From positions 7,357,368 to 7,421,367 of the forward strand of contig OX246744.1 in assembly GCA_945910005.1 (NCBI GenBank): 64,000 nucleotides of DNA. The letters are read 5' to 3'. Origin of the DNA: Isoperla grammatica (Eukaryota; Arthropoda; Insecta; Plecoptera; Perlodidae). Shown piece after piece: positions 1-10,610 of this stretch (position 1 is the first letter of the stretch; every line of letters starts with the position of its first letter). Below the pieces are notes generated by a model. That model was not told the origin of the DNA. It worked only from the letters and a program-made list of their open reading frames with translations, and did no database searches. The translations under genes were made by a program, and so were the position numbers.

Positions 1-16
1 TGTATTGCAAATGCAG

Positions 17-145
17 TCTACACCGATAGCGACAAATCTACACCGATTGCGACAAGTCTACACCGATTGCGAAAAATTTACACCGATTGCGACAAGTCAA
101 CACCGATTGCGACAAGTTTTCACCGATTGCGACAAGTCTATCCTG
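17..145. repeat. 20-bp tandem repeat, about 6.5 units
   Basis: Units of the form TCTACACCGATTGCGACAAG start at 17, 37, 57, 77, 97 and 117 and decay after 137. Units differ at 1-3 positions. The period is not a multiple of three, so the short open frames through it are not evidence of coding. Confidence 0.95.
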
Positions 146-458
146 ATTTTAGAAATCAATTTAAAAACACAATTTGCACATTTAATGATAAATTCCAAGT
201 TACCACCTTCTATCGTGTAGAAAATCACGAGTTATATGAATTTCACGAATTTATTTCGATTTCGAAGTCTGACGGTATTTCAATTTGGAGGTTTTTCGTT
301 TGGAAGTTTTTCGTTTGCAATACATCAGTCAGGTCATAGACTCAATCATAGGTCACAGAATGTTAATTTATTGCCAATAATGTTACTGTTCGAAATCGTC
401 CCATTTGGCCTCGGGGAGATACAGCTCTGACTGTCGTACGAGGCCGATGCTATATAAC

Positions 459-514
459 CTTAGAATATCCAAGCTTATGGCCTTATGGCTCCCATAAGGC
501 TGGATATTCTAAGA
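459..514. repeat. Imperfect hairpin
   Basis: CTTAGAATATCCA near 459 is matched inverted by TGGATATTCTAAG near 501-513, with CTTATGG/CCATAAG continuing the stem. The ends suggest a tiny foldback element, but there is no second copy in the window. Confidence 0.7.
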
Positions 515-527
515 TATAACCTAGTTG

Positions 528-559
528 TCATCGTCATCATCATCATCATCATCATCATT
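528..559. repeat. (CAT)n microsatellite
   Basis: About ten CAT/TCA trinucleotides with one CGT variant. Confidence 0.9.
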
Positions 560-599
560 ATTCATTACATCATCACAAGTACTAATTATTACTTTACAC

Positions 600-1770
600 T
601 CCATTCATTTAAAACAGTTAAAATAATTTGAATCAGTGATTGCCACTAATATTACTATTTTATTTCGAGTTCATACAAATTTTGTTAAATTGTGTGATAT
701 TTTGCTTTATTTCGGTGTATTCATTAGAGAGATGAAAAAAGGTAAGTTTTCACTGTAGATAGAAACGCTTATTATATGGACGGTTAATTTAATCCGTTTT
801 CGTGCTTAATTTGTCGGTCTTAGGACAACTTTTATCTCTGTTTGATCAAATTTTTTTTGCTAAATCCCTAAAATTTGTATAGCTTAAATTTATATTTAAT
901 GCTAAATTCCCCCAAAAAAACAAAATTCTGTCTATAATTTGTAAAGAAAATACGAAATAATAATTTTTTATGAATATGACACCCATTTTAACACGAAACT
1001 TCCGTTTAAACAAAATGGAAAGTATAGTGAAATCTCGTCTTATTTGTACATTTTAAACACTTATTTTTTTATGTAGGCATAGCTACAAAATGCTAAGTTT
1101 CAAATAATTAATGCTGATACGTTAGTGTACTTATCATCCATCGCGGCTAAGCGGAAATCTCCTTGCGGTCACCCATATGGTGATCTCATATCACACACAC
1201 GCACATAACGTAACGTAAACGTAACGTAAGTTGTCGTTTTTCATTGAACATCGCCCCAGGCTTGCATACAATCGACCCACCCATCGTATCGACAAAACAA
1301 CTGAATGGGAATTATACAACACGGAATATTTAAATATTTAAACTTCCACCTAAGATGACTCGTCGAAAATACGATATTTAATCGCAGTCACGGAATCTGG
1401 TGGTAGAAAAACTTTCGATTTCCGCACATGGGTATATCTTACACATTATAATATCTAAACACTGTAATAATATGTACACTATAGAATCGCAAATAAAATC
1501 GTGGTTTATGTTTCTTGAGACCAGATTTTCTCTGTGTGTTTAACAGCTTTCGATTGCGCGGTTTTGTGTCTTAGGTATTTATTTGATGAAATCGTTGTTG
1601 TGTACATACAAATATACGGGAAACCGAAAGTGCATTAAGCAATTTAATTATAATAATAATACAGCTTGTGGTATTGTACCGGTAGCTAGCTGGGATGGTA
1701 AAAGAAGCAAGGCATGCAGTTCTCACAGAGTGAATCGTGATGGTGAAGAATGAAGAGTGAAGAATAAATG
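600..1770. other. No gene seen
   Basis: AT-rich sequence with stop codons in all frames. The only local structure noticed is a short ACGTAA-rich run near 1207-1231. Confidence 0.6.
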
Positions 1771-1773
1771 CTC

Positions 1774-2214
1774 CAGTGTTGCCAGATACTGAGACTGAAA
1801 CTATTGTAAAACCTGATAAAAAATTACCGATTTCCAAGCAAAATTATTGTACACTGCCATTTTTCATAAAAAAAATATATCAAACTATTGCTCCCCACAT
1901 TAAACTCTTAATTTTAACAATTGACTAGTCACGATTTAACAGCAACTACTGTATTCGACAGACACAAATCGATTCAAAACTGAGGTATGGCGCTAAAAAG
2001 GACCCAGATTGAAGTTTTTTTGCAACGTATATTTAAATTTGATCCCATTATTATTCACCTTTTTTCGCTCTAATTCTGTAGAAAAGATAGAAATGTTGTA
2101 CATTTTCATGAAAATTATCGTACATTGTAGAAACTATTGTAAATGTTCGCTATATGGTACGGGTAGGACATACTATTGTACGATTCGGTAATTATGGTAC
2201 GTCTGGCAATACTG
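1774..2214. mobile_element. hAT-like MITE (single copy)
   Basis: The left end CAGTGTTGCCAGATAC is matched inverted by the right end, which reads CAGTATTGCCAGACGTA on the minus strand. Inverted ends beginning CAGTGTTGCCA are typical of insect hAT elements. The interior is AT-rich and non-coding. The flanking 8-mers do not match, so no target duplication is claimed. Confidence 0.6.
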
Positions 2215-2530
2215 AATCTCTCTTACAAACGCATAACATGGTAGAGGCAACAGGCTGTTAAACCACACTTCGCAACCGACAAAATAAATAGTTCAAGGAA
2301 GCGTGTTTCGCGTTAAACGAATGATAACATTACTTTTGTCGTCGGGGTTTCCCGCCAATTTGTTGGCGTGATTCAACATTTTCCTCTTACTTGTTTTAAA
2401 ATGCAGAGTATGTATTTTGAAAATTTTAGACGTACTTCTAATTATACTCGGAACAATGTATAGACTCATCCCGTTAACTTGAAATGTGGTGTAGTCATAG
2501 ATAATGTATATAATAATGTTGCATTTTTGT
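2215..2530. other. No gene seen
   Basis: Unassigned sequence between the hAT-like MITE and a 5S-SINE fragment. No repeat partner was noticed. Confidence 0.5.
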
Positions 2531-2710
2531 CTCGTCAACTACTTTGTAGTCCAGGTTAGTGGAAGGCACTATATGACTGGTCAAAGTTACACCGTCTTTC
2601 CGGATGGAACGTAAAGCCAATGGTACTTTTCGACAGGAGTAAGCTACGTGCCGGTACCAGGCTTCCCCTCCTACCTCCCTTGCTCATCTTCATCATTCAT
2701 CAATGATCAT
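2531..2710 (+). mobile_element. 5S-SINE, 5'-truncated copy
   Basis: Matches the body of the full 5S-derived SINE at 42985-43400 from about its base 168 onward. Shared blocks are CTCGTCAACT, GTCCAGGTTAGTGG, GTCAAAGTTACACCGTC and TTTTCGACAGGAGTA. The 5S-like head is missing, as expected of a 5'-truncated retrotransposed copy. Confidence 0.85.
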
Positions 2711-2794
2711 AATTATATAGTAGATTAAATTTGGACTAGTGGGACGTCGGTCCGTTTGCAGATATAGAATAATGTAATATAACATAATAATACT

Positions 2795-2900
2795 AAAGTG
2801 ACGTATGTGACAACTACCAACCTAAATCTAGTTTGCAACTTCTTGTCATACCTTCGGTATTGTAGTGATACTATCAGTGCGTCTGTTGGCAGCAGAATTG
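2795..2900 (+). repeat. Dispersed repeat D, copy 1
   Basis: Shares GTGACAACTACCA, CCTAAATC and GGTATTGTAGTGATA in order with 33625-33725. The nature of the family is unknown. Confidence 0.7.
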
Positions 2901-3359
2901 TCTAGGCACATTTCACACTACTTGGTAAGCCACTGCACCCTACAGGTTATTTTCTAAGAAACAAAAGATCATATCTCAAAGTATATGTCTGGCGGAATTG
3001 CACGGCAAAAACAAAGGTTATGAAAAAAGTCAGACATGGTGATTGTAATGCTCGGCCCACACTCACTCACGACAGTAAAGAAATACACATCGAGTAATTG
3101 GAGAGGTCTGTACATAAAAAACACAACCAACCGAAATCAAAGCCCGTCAATTCTTCTCAGCCTTGTACTGCGCGAACACGTCCGTTCAATCTTTGAGTAT
3201 ATAGACTGGGTGTAGAGTAACAACGCCAGCGGTTATTTGTCTACCGCGTCGTACCGGTGTAACAGAATATCTATACCCTTGAAATAGTATTACTCAGATT
3301 GCGTTACATGTTGCGAAGCAAACTTCAGAAGAAAAAGTGTAGTCTCAAGATAAACTTGA

Positions 3360-3440
3360 CCTAACCTAACCTAACCTAACCTAACCTAACCTAACCTAAC
3401 CTAACCTAACCTAACCTAACCTAACCTAACCTAATCTAAC
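3360..3440. repeat. Interstitial telomere-type (TTAGG)n tract
   Basis: About sixteen CCTAA units in a row, that is (TTAGG)n on the minus strand. The first fourteen or so are perfect and the last ones degenerate. TTAGG is the ancestral arthropod telomere repeat. Unique-looking sequence lies on both sides, so this is internal rather than a chromosome end. Confidence 0.95.
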
Positions 3441-3637
3441 CCAATATAACCTTAGTATAACGTAGCTTAACCTTTTCTTTGTTCGCAACGTGTAACGGCT
3501 GCTTGAGTGAGCGCGGGTATTGAGTGAGCGCGGGTAATGATGGGCTATGAGTAAAGATATTCCAATACACCGGTCAACATACTCAAGACAGATAGTATAA
3601 CTTCGCCAAGCATGCGCGGCTAAGCTATGCCTGTATA

Positions 3638-3902
3638 CCGATAGAGGTGGCTCAGCGGTAAGACGCGTCGGGAGGTCGCCGGTTCGATTCCGGCCACCGG
3701 CAGTCATGACTGAAGGTTTTCTCAGAGGTTTTCCTCAGTCGCAAAGGTGAATGCTGGGATTGAGTCCTACTATCAGCCCTCGGACATTCCTTCCTAACTA
3801 TCCAAACACCTTAATAAACTAGTTATCACCTGAAGAGGGGCACTTCGGGTAAAGCTGGTGTACACCCTATAACGGGTATTCCGACGAAAAATTATTATTA
3901 TT
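3638..3902 (+). mobile_element. SINE1 copy 1 (tRNA-Lys-derived)
   Basis: The head has an A box (TGGCTCAGCGGTAAGACGCG) and a perfect B box (GGTTCGATTCC), so it carries the internal RNA polymerase III promoter of a tRNA. Other copies retain GAGACTCTAATTCGGG, which resembles the anticodon arm of tRNA-Lys(CUU). This copy has lost that arm by a deletion. The body is about 180 bp (CTGAAGAGGGGCAC near its end) and the tail is (ATT)n. Two further long copies lie at 31596-31871 (minus) and 32179-32493 (plus). Confidence 0.88.
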
Positions 3903-3905
3903 ACA

Positions 3906-4130
3906 GAAGACGAGCAGACCACATGTTGTCGTGCCTCTACCCAACGTAACTAACTTCATACAAAGGTTTTAGAGAAGACGAGCAGACCACATGTTGTCGT
4001 GCCTCTACCCAACGTAACTAACTTCATACAAAGGTTTTAGAGAAGACGAGCAGACTACATGTTGTCGTGCCTCTACCCAACGTTCATATAACCTTCATAC
4101 TCAAAGCTTTTAGAGAAGACGAGCACATAG
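3906..4130. repeat. 68-bp tandem repeat, about 3.2 units
   Basis: Units start with GAAGACGAGCAGAC at 3906, 3974, 4042 and 4115. The third unit is 73 bp because of a small insertion and the fourth is partial. Units 1 and 2 are nearly identical, so the duplication is recent. The array abuts the SINE1 tail. Confidence 0.95.
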
Positions 4131-4748
4131 AACAACCAGTCAACCTTGAACATTGCACGTCTGTCCAACCAACAACACGGCTATAAGATAACGACCGTCA
4201 ACTATCAGTAACCACGATCACTTCGCGCTTAACCCACCTTTTAATGATGCTAAGGACATCGGTTTGTAACGAGTTGCGCTCGTTAGTTTAAGTAGTAACG
4301 ATATCAACAAACCCTTGGCCTCGCGCATCGAGTGAATGCATGGCTGTAAACTTGGGTAACGAAAGATGGGTTTTATTTGAAAGGTCAAAACAAAATTTAG
4401 AAATGAAGATTTATTACGGTTGTAAATATAATTATTTTCGTTTTTTGTAAGATGGCGGTATTAAAAGATTAAAACACGTACCTAGGAATATGATTGAAAG
4501 ACATGTGGATGAAGAAGAAGAAGGAATGAAGATACGGACAGAGATTGAAATAGATGCAATACTAAGTTTTGAATTCGCCAACTTCGTTAAGCCCGATTAA
4601 GTAATCTATGTCTGGTAACTGTTTGGTTTCAACAAACATTACATTCGAAATGCATGGCAGTCGCCACGTTTGTTCGCAGTAAAGCTCTGATTACTGCCTA
4701 ATCGGTGATTAAAATGTGGTGAAACCGGCCCTAACAGACAATCCTGGG
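4131..4748. other. No gene seen
   Basis: No repeat partner or coding frame was recognised in this stretch. Confidence 0.5.
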
Positions 4749-4795
4749 TCCTGATTCTATAGAATGTGTGAGAGACACATTCAATGGAATCAGGA
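4749..4795. repeat. Hairpin, 21-bp arms
   Basis: TCCTGATTCTATAGAATGTGT at 4749-4769 pairs with ACACATTCAATGGAATCAGGA at 4775-4795 with two mismatches, leaving a 5-nt loop. Confidence 0.85.
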
Positions 4796-4833
4796 TTCAG
4801 GATCAACGCACTGTAATTAAAAATACTACAATA

Positions 4834-5235
4834 GATGATTTTCAGAATTGATCTAGGACCCTAAAGGCTGGTCCACACAGATTTTTAAGACATAATGCAT
4901 AAGGGTTTAAGACGTTGTTTTAAAAACAACAATGAAAACAACGTCTTAGAACTAAAACTTTGTGTGAACGCCAGTACGTGTTTTCTATGATCCAACTTTA
5001 CGACTACGCGTTAAACCTTAAATCGTATGTCTTAAAAATCTGTGTGGACCAGCCTTTAGACGGAGTTAATTACGGTCTTCTAAATCGTCAACGACAACAA
5101 TTTACAACAATAACAACTAGTTTTAAAATGTTATATCAAGGTGCATTTGTAATTGTTGTGCATTGTTGTCAATAACGATTTAGAAGACCGTATTTAACTC
5201 CGTCTAAGAGTCCTAGATCAATTTTCAAAATCACC
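4834..5235. mobile_element. MITE family A, full copy holding a nested MITE E
   Basis: The left end GATGATTTTCAGAATTGATC and the inverted right end (GGTGATTTTGAAAATTGATC on the minus strand) are flanked by TA on both sides. The family terminus continues CTAGGACCCTTAGATAGAG. A family E element sits inside at 4864-5056. The inner palindrome around 5070-5200 (GGTCTTCTAAATCGT and its inverse) belongs to this copy. Confidence 0.85.
4864..5056. mobile_element. MITE family E, copy 1
   Basis: A 193-bp element with perfect ends AAGGCTGGTCCACACAGATT and their inverse, flanked by TA (4862-4863 and 5057-5058). The TA duplication fits a Tc1/mariner-type element. A second copy in inverse orientation is at 55128-55308. 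The interior itself forms a secondary hairpin (AAACAACGTCTTA). Confidence 0.92.
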
Positions 5236-5238
5236 TAT

Positions 5239-5690
5239 TCGTATTATGTCCCTCTTGAATCAAGATTGCGCGAATAAATTTACGTCAACACCCTTTGAGG
5301 TAACATAAATACAAACATTGAATTTTTTCGATAATTTTGTTAAATCAAAAAGTGCCAAAGGTATTCTCACCCTCAGCCATTGTCTATTGTTTAATAATTG
5401 TTACAACCATACTTTATTAAAGAAGAAAAAACGGAAAAAAAATTAAGACATTCAAAGAGTTGAAAGTACAGTTACTGTCATGAACATGACAAACAATATA
5501 GTCCGTAAGCATCTGCTACAACCTGACAGCTATGCAGTCTAAACAACCAGCTATACAATCAAATAAAAATACTGCTATGTCCGGAAGTATTATTAAACAA
5601 AATACCGTCCGTTTTAACAATTTCTGTCATTAACAGAGTTTTTTTTCTTTTTCTAACAGCTTCCAGTCACAGAATAATTATATCTCGTGG
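5239..5690. other. No gene seen
   Basis: AT-rich stretch between MITE A and MITE F. No coding frame or repeat partner was recognised. Confidence 0.5.
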
Positions 5691-5695
5691 TTATA

Positions 5696-6084
5696 GGAGA
5701 CCGTATGACAGGTAGAGTGCGCTGTGAGCGATGACGTTCAGTTTGTCTAGCCCAGCTTCAGTTAAGTGCTCCAATCTTATATGCCAAAAATATAATTTAC
5801 AGTTATTTTTATTATTGACATACTTAGCACTTAAAACATAATTATTAATGAGTGTTATGTAATTAAAATAAAAATCAGCTGAATAATCCAAAAAACAAGT
5901 GAAACCTAGTACAATGGTTGATGGAATAACACAGTCTACCACACTCTTCGCGCGCGGGTAAGGTTAAGCCGTCCCACAGCCATCTGTATTTCCGGGACAT
6001 CATAATTGTATGCGTCAAGTGAGGGGCATACTGACATTTGTGTGAACAGGAACGCTCGCAGCGCTGCTGTCATACGGTCTCCCA
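5696..6084. mobile_element. MITE family F, copy 1
   Basis: The ends GGAGACCGTATGACAG and the inverse CTGTCATACGGTCTCC bound a 389-bp element. A second copy at 36222-36515 shares AGAGTGCGCTGTGAGCGAT, GGTTGATGGAATAACACAG, CCCACAGCCATCTGTATTT and GAGGGGCATAC in the same order. The interior is non-coding. Confidence 0.9.
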
Positions 6085-6141
6085 TATCGTTTGGCTATAC
6101 AATATTACAGCGAGGTAGAGTTCAGGAATTTCTGACCACAC

Positions 6142-6142
<1 letters not shown>

Positions 6143-6167
<25 letters not shown>
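6143..6167. repeat. Poly-T run
   Basis: About 24 consecutive T. Confidence 0.95.
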
Positions 6168-6173
<6 letters not shown>

Positions 6174-6840
6174 GGTACGATATAAAAAGTGACAGAATTG
6201 TTTGACGGATGGTCCTTGCGTAATCGTGTATGAGAAGCTTTAAAAAAAGTTACCTCAGTATCACGCATTGCGTAATTCAAACTGTAAATCACACGTTTTT
6301 TGTAAGTTCTGAACTTGAATTGAGCATGAGCTCAAGTTATATAGTGCGTTAAGCGAAGCCAATAACATATGCCAAGCTTCTGTTTAACCCTTACAGACCT
6401 AAAGAATATTCTAGCAAACTCCTCCATGCTGCATGGACCCACTTACTCTCCAAACAACATAACTCTCCATTACATATTTAAATATTTATTAGTTTTACAC
6501 AACCTCCCGTACCTCACCCCACTTTAATTAACTTTGTATTTGTTACCAATGTGGATTCATATTGACTGTCGTTGTAGGCTACACACATTTTGCCTTAACA
6601 ATCTCCGACCATTTTCTTATTCAGGTCTGCAAGGGTTAATATCATCTGCATCTAGAACCTAGTATTTAAAAGATTCAATATAGGTAATACGATAAAACAT
6701 CAATTATCCATTTATTTGTTTCGATTACTTCTTCACTGTCCATTATTGTTCCATATATCGATTATAATCGTGTGCATCCCCATTTTTCCCACCATCAATC
6801 CCTGCGACATAAAACTTCATCAACAGCTTCATAGGAATAC
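6168..6840. other. No gene seen
   Basis: Unassigned AT-rich sequence upstream of the reverse-transcriptase fragment. I cannot match it to the fragment's expected upstream coding sequence. Confidence 0.5.
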
Positions 6841-7046
6841 TTCCCGTATTAAACTTCGAACCATCTTACTTAAAATCGGATACACTTTAAATCACGAAAT
6901 GGAAGTTTTAACGGGAGTACCACAAGGTTCTATTCTAGGTCCCATTTTGTATTTGGTCTACGTGAATGATATGGTTATAGTTGTCTGAAGCATTGCTACG
7001 TATTTTTATACGCGGACGATGTAGCTTCCTTGCAGATTGACCCATT
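6841..7046 (+). pseudogene. Reverse transcriptase fragment (Jockey/CR1-like LINE)
   Basis: The frame ending at 6988 reads LTGVPQGSILGPILYLVYVND, the conserved fingers/palm block of non-LTR reverse transcriptases. After a frameshift near 6985 the next frame reads YVFLYADDVASLQ, which contains the catalytic YADD motif. So two adjacent motifs of one reverse transcriptase are present in different frames. Only about 65 residues survive and both flanks are non-coding. It is a dead fragment. It is too short to place in a clade with certainty, but QGSILGP plus YADD fits the Jockey/CR1 group. An (ATT)n tract interrupts it directly downstream. Confidence 0.85.
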
Positions 7047-7122
7047 TTATTATTATTATTATTATTATTTATTTATCCAACAACAGAATTAACAATTCCA
7101 GGCACAATTGGATATAATATAC
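7047..7122 (-). mobile_element. Retroelement 3' end with (AAT)n tail
   Basis: Read on the minus strand, a short 3' sequence (ATTGTTAATTCTGTTGTTGG) is followed by ATAAATAAATAATAATAAT. A terminal simple-repeat tail is the usual 3' signature of a LINE or SINE. It interrupts the reverse-transcriptase fragment just upstream. Confidence 0.6.
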
Positions 7123-7560
7123 TAAATTGATAGGTTCTCATTAATTTTTTTTTTGTTACTAAGCCACAAAACATTGTATATATATATATAAAAAAGAAAG
7201 AAGAAGTAAAGAGATGCAAATGAAAAATTACACAAAACCTCTTTTTATAATTGGCGGTTCATCCCCCACACCTCGAAAAGAACAGGGTAGATCTCGCCTG
7301 TTCTACTGAGATTTATGCCAAGACCATTTAGGTTACGGATTGCATCCACGCCGGTAAATCCTAATGCAAAGCACTCACAGAGTAAGAAGAGTGGTAGAGA
7401 ACCGTTTCACAGCCACACATTAAGGAGATGCATCGTTCTATATATTATTGGGGCTGTGAGTTTTGTGGTAATAGAGGTAGTTCCCAGAGATCGAAGACAT
7501 ACATTTGAACTGGTGGCCAGTTTAGTTAGGTTTAATTATATCGTTGAGTGTGTAGGTATA
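7123..7560. other. No recognised gene
   Basis: A 103-codon plus-strand frame at 7315-7626 runs out into MITE A sequence and is judged chance. On the minus strand parts of 7290-7430 could be decayed element coding sequence, but no motif is visible. Confidence 0.45.
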
Positions 7561-7650
7561 GACCTTTTCAGAATTGATCTAGGACCCTTAGATAGAATTA
7601 ATCACGACCCTCTAGTTTTTCAATGAGAACAATGTACAACAATGAAAAAT
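7561..7650 (+). mobile_element. MITE family A, left-end fragment
   Basis: TA then GACCTTTTCAGAATTGATCT, followed by AGGACCCTTAGATAGA and AATCACGACC. Only one end is present. Confidence 0.8.
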
Positions 7651-7850
7651 GTACCACATTTAAACATTTGAATGAACTTAATTCACTAGATAATTAACAA
7701 TTACAACTTAAATAATTACAAACTACCAAATCTTTTTCATGTAGTATTGAGCTCTCACGAATCCAAAACAAGAGTATTTGTCACTTTATCGATATTGTGT
7801 GGCGTGATTGAGATATGACCAAAATACGTTAATTTTGCAGGGTTTTAATA

Positions 7851-8220
7851 TAGGGTGCATTCACGTATTGCGCATGGTGGCCACATTGGAGGCCACAATG
7901 TCATGTGATTGGTAGTTCATTGTTACTATGTTTCAGCTGGCGTTTGATGCAAATTCAACTGTTCTCTATAACTTTGGTTTGCTATTATTACTTAAAATCA
8001 ACATAAACAAACTCGTTTTTATCGATTACTCTTTTAATCGTTTACAAAAGCATACAAGGATCATTTTCGTACACTTTATCGGGGGATATACGTGTTCAAA
8101 CTTGTCATATTTCCCCGTAAACAATATTATTCGTTTTTTATTGACAGCTAAATGTAACTTGAAATAGTACTATAGGTGGCCTCCAATATGGCCGATGTGA
8201 CGTCACGTGAATACTCCCTA
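7851..8220. mobile_element. MITE family C, copy 1
   Basis: The left end TAGGGTGCATTCACGT and the right end, TAGGGAGTATTCACGT on the minus strand, bound 370 bp. The left interior has GGTGGCCACATTGGAGGCCAC and the right has GGCCGATGTGACGTCACGTG. Copy 2 at 54993-55727 shares the whole interior (GATATACGTGTT, ATTGACAGCTAAATG). Confidence 0.9.
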
Positions 8221-8224
8221 TTGG

Positions 8225-8690
8225 CTGTAGTCCTTCCTCTTAATAATAACGAATTGTAAGTTCTGACCACCCTGTCCGTATTCCAGGGATGAGAAGTGAC
8301 TGTTGCCGCTCACATCGCCTTAACGTCCGTGTTTAATCCCGTAGGAAGGCCGCAAACCTTTCTTCCCTTGGGTCAGTCCAGCTCCCCAGCGCGCGCAGGT
8401 GTTTGTGGGTAGCAGACTAATTGGGGCGGCCGTGATAAGCCTCTATGTATACACTGCATGGACCCTCAAGGGACGTTTACACGTTGTATAACCGTTTTAA
8501 CGTGTTGTTATAGGGACCACTGTACAAACTCGTGGATAGGGTGGTGGTCCGAGGGCTAAACCACGAGAAATTACTATTTTTGATAAGTGATTTCCACAGA
8601 TGTAGCTGGTAAGGAGACCTTTCGCCCCCTTAGTCTGAATTTCTCCACTATACTCATGGCCTGTTCCAACTTGTCTATTTTGGCCTGCTT
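8225..8690. other. No gene seen
   Basis: A locally GC-richer patch at about 8265-8480 with no coding frame or repeat partner that I recognise. Confidence 0.45.
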
Positions 8691-8694
8691 CGCT

Positions 8695-8749
8695 GACTAA
8701 CACAACAATTAACAATTGTTATTAATTGTTACTAATTGTTGCGTTAGTC
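8695..8749. repeat. Hairpin (GACTAACRCAACAATTA arms)
   Basis: GACTAACACAACAATTAACA pairs with the inverse copy ending at 8749 (TAATTGTTGCGTTAGTC), with a short AT-rich loop. Confidence 0.85.
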
Positions 8750-8810
8750 TGCTAGGGAAGCTAGTCGACTAAAAACGTCAAGTTGGAACACGTCCTATGT
8801 TCCAGTCTTA

Positions 8811-8947
8811 CAATGTTCCAATCACTACTTATTTGTCGAATAGCTTGTTGTCTCCATAGCAACGACCAATCAAAACTCTCGAAATCCTCCAAATAGCTTA
8901 ATTCATACAATTAATAACTTTCCTATTAGGGGATTGTAAGACCGGCC
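8811..8947. mobile_element. MITE family G, copy 1
   Basis: The ends CAGTCTTACAATGTTCC and GGATTGTAAGACCG are inverted. Copy 2 at 38733-38880 is in the opposite orientation and shares CGAATAGCTTGTTGTCTCCA, CAATCAAA, TCGAAATCCTCCAAATAGC and CTATTAGG equivalents. Confidence 0.85.
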
Positions 8948-8959
8948 TTAAGTTCCAAA

Positions 8960-9535
8960 GATCTATTTCAAACAAGTAAAGACTACTTGCAGATGCGTTT
9001 GACTAACGTGTTTAGAAAGTATGTGGGTTTTTTTTTAAAAGGTATATAATTATGTTTAATGTCTGAAGTGTATACGTTACTATTTAGTTATGTTCATCTT
9101 TATACACCAAGTTTACCAAGTTTACTTTAGCAGCCACCGATTATGTCAAATGTGTACATGCATTGCAATTAAAAGATGCCAATCATTTTATCATTATATC
9201 ATTAAAGTGTTCTCGACCGATAATCGCGCGATTTTCGCGTACATTCAATACTATTTTACATGCCTCAATTTTTGTCCAAAAAACATAAAACTTGCTAAGA
9301 TTGTTAACAAAGGACACACGCATAGTTGTATCTGAGTACACTGACTCATTTCCAATAAATGTTTCATGGACAAGCGTTTGAAAATTTACCATCAAATTTT
9401 CACTTTTATTTTTATTCTCAATTTTACTTTTAGCTATCCAACCGAGGGTCACAAATTATACCCATTGAACTAGACTATTTGATAAGCATGGAGCACGATG
9501 GGCATCTTTACTTCACGTATGTCAAATGTGCTATC
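8960..9535. other. No gene seen
   Basis: Overlapping 80-90-codon frames on opposite strands at 9090-9452 show no recognisable domain and are treated as chance. Confidence 0.5.
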
Positions 9536-9545
9536 TTTATAAAAC

Positions 9546-9918
9546 CAAGGTCCGTCGATCCCCTGGCGGAGGTTCGGTAAACCTCAAAGTAAAGTCTTCT
9601 CATCGGCACCAAAATCCCCATTCTCGTGCCGACTCTAAAAACTGGTTTATTACTTAAACCTACTAATTTATCATGCAAAATTTGATTTCAAAATACATCA
9701 CTTAAAAATGTGTAGATAGACCACAAGTATAATTAAATTATTTCTATTAGATGTAATGCGGTTTTGAGCCATAATTGGTTTTGACAGATCAATTCATTTG
9801 TTTTTCTGAATGATCCCTCCCATTTGAATAACATGTGATTTTTAACATTGTCGAAATGGATGGGACGACCTGACTTGGGAGTTCGACGAGCTTCCGCCAG
9901 GGGATTTACGGACCTTGC
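9546..9918. mobile_element. MITE family H, long form, with 8-bp target duplication
   Basis: Inverted ends CAAGGTCCG...ATCCCCTGGCGGA are matched by TCCGCCAGGGGAT...CGGACCTTG at the right. TATAAAAC occurs immediately left (9538-9545) and again right (9919-9926), an 8-bp target duplication as made by hAT and P-type transposases. A compact foldback relative sits at 45791-45877. Confidence 0.88.
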
Positions 9919-10062
9919 TATAAAACTGACCCTCTGTCAACGAGCGTCATAAATGAATGAACAACGTCAATCCTACGTGTGTCATTGTTTTGTTTATTTC
10001 TTCTGCGTTGTTCAAACGCTGAACGACCGTACGAACGAAATTACAGAAGGCAGTGGAAATAA

Positions 10063-10107
10063 AAGCCCCCTCCTCCCCCCCCCACCCCCCCCCCCCTCTC
10101 CCCCCCT
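10063..10107. repeat. C-rich homopolymer tract
   Basis: A run of C broken by only a few A and T. The open frames across it give poly-proline or poly-glycine and are not genes. Confidence 0.95.
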
Positions 10108-10109
10108 TG

Positions 10110-10605
10110 GCATTGTAGACTCGGGGATCCATAAGTTGGTATTTGGCGCGAGATAACATGGACTAGAAAGTGCCGTTATTGACAAATTTCACAATGGGCC
10201 ATTAATTTTTATTCCTGCCGTTTATTTCAGGATGTGAACGATTATTAGCTTTTACTGTGAAAAAAATAAACTTTAAATGCCACCAGTTCAAAAACATTTG
10301 ACTTTTATATAAAGTACAGAACATAAAAAAATATTTTAACACTTTTCCACTGTCAAATCTTTGTTCTTTATTTTTTATTACCGTTTAGTAAGCTAAAAGA
10401 ATCATTGCAGCTGCCGTTAAGGAAGCCAATAAAAGAATTTATGACTAATTAGTTACCCTGACGAAACCAACCGTAATTATTCAGGTTCTTAATCCGGGTT
10501 TTAGTCCTTGCGAAACCACATCGTCCTCATTTTGACACTTTTTTAATAATATTGTGTAGCGTTCTTAAAATAATATTGAAAAACGTGCATTTGGGGCAGT
10601 TAGGT
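10110..10605. other. No gene seen
   Basis: AT-rich, no repeat partner recognised. Confidence 0.5.
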
Positions 10606-10610
10606 TAATA

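Noticed and set aside
7315..7626. 103-codon plus-strand frame
   Set aside because: Ends inside MITE A sequence and shows no motif.
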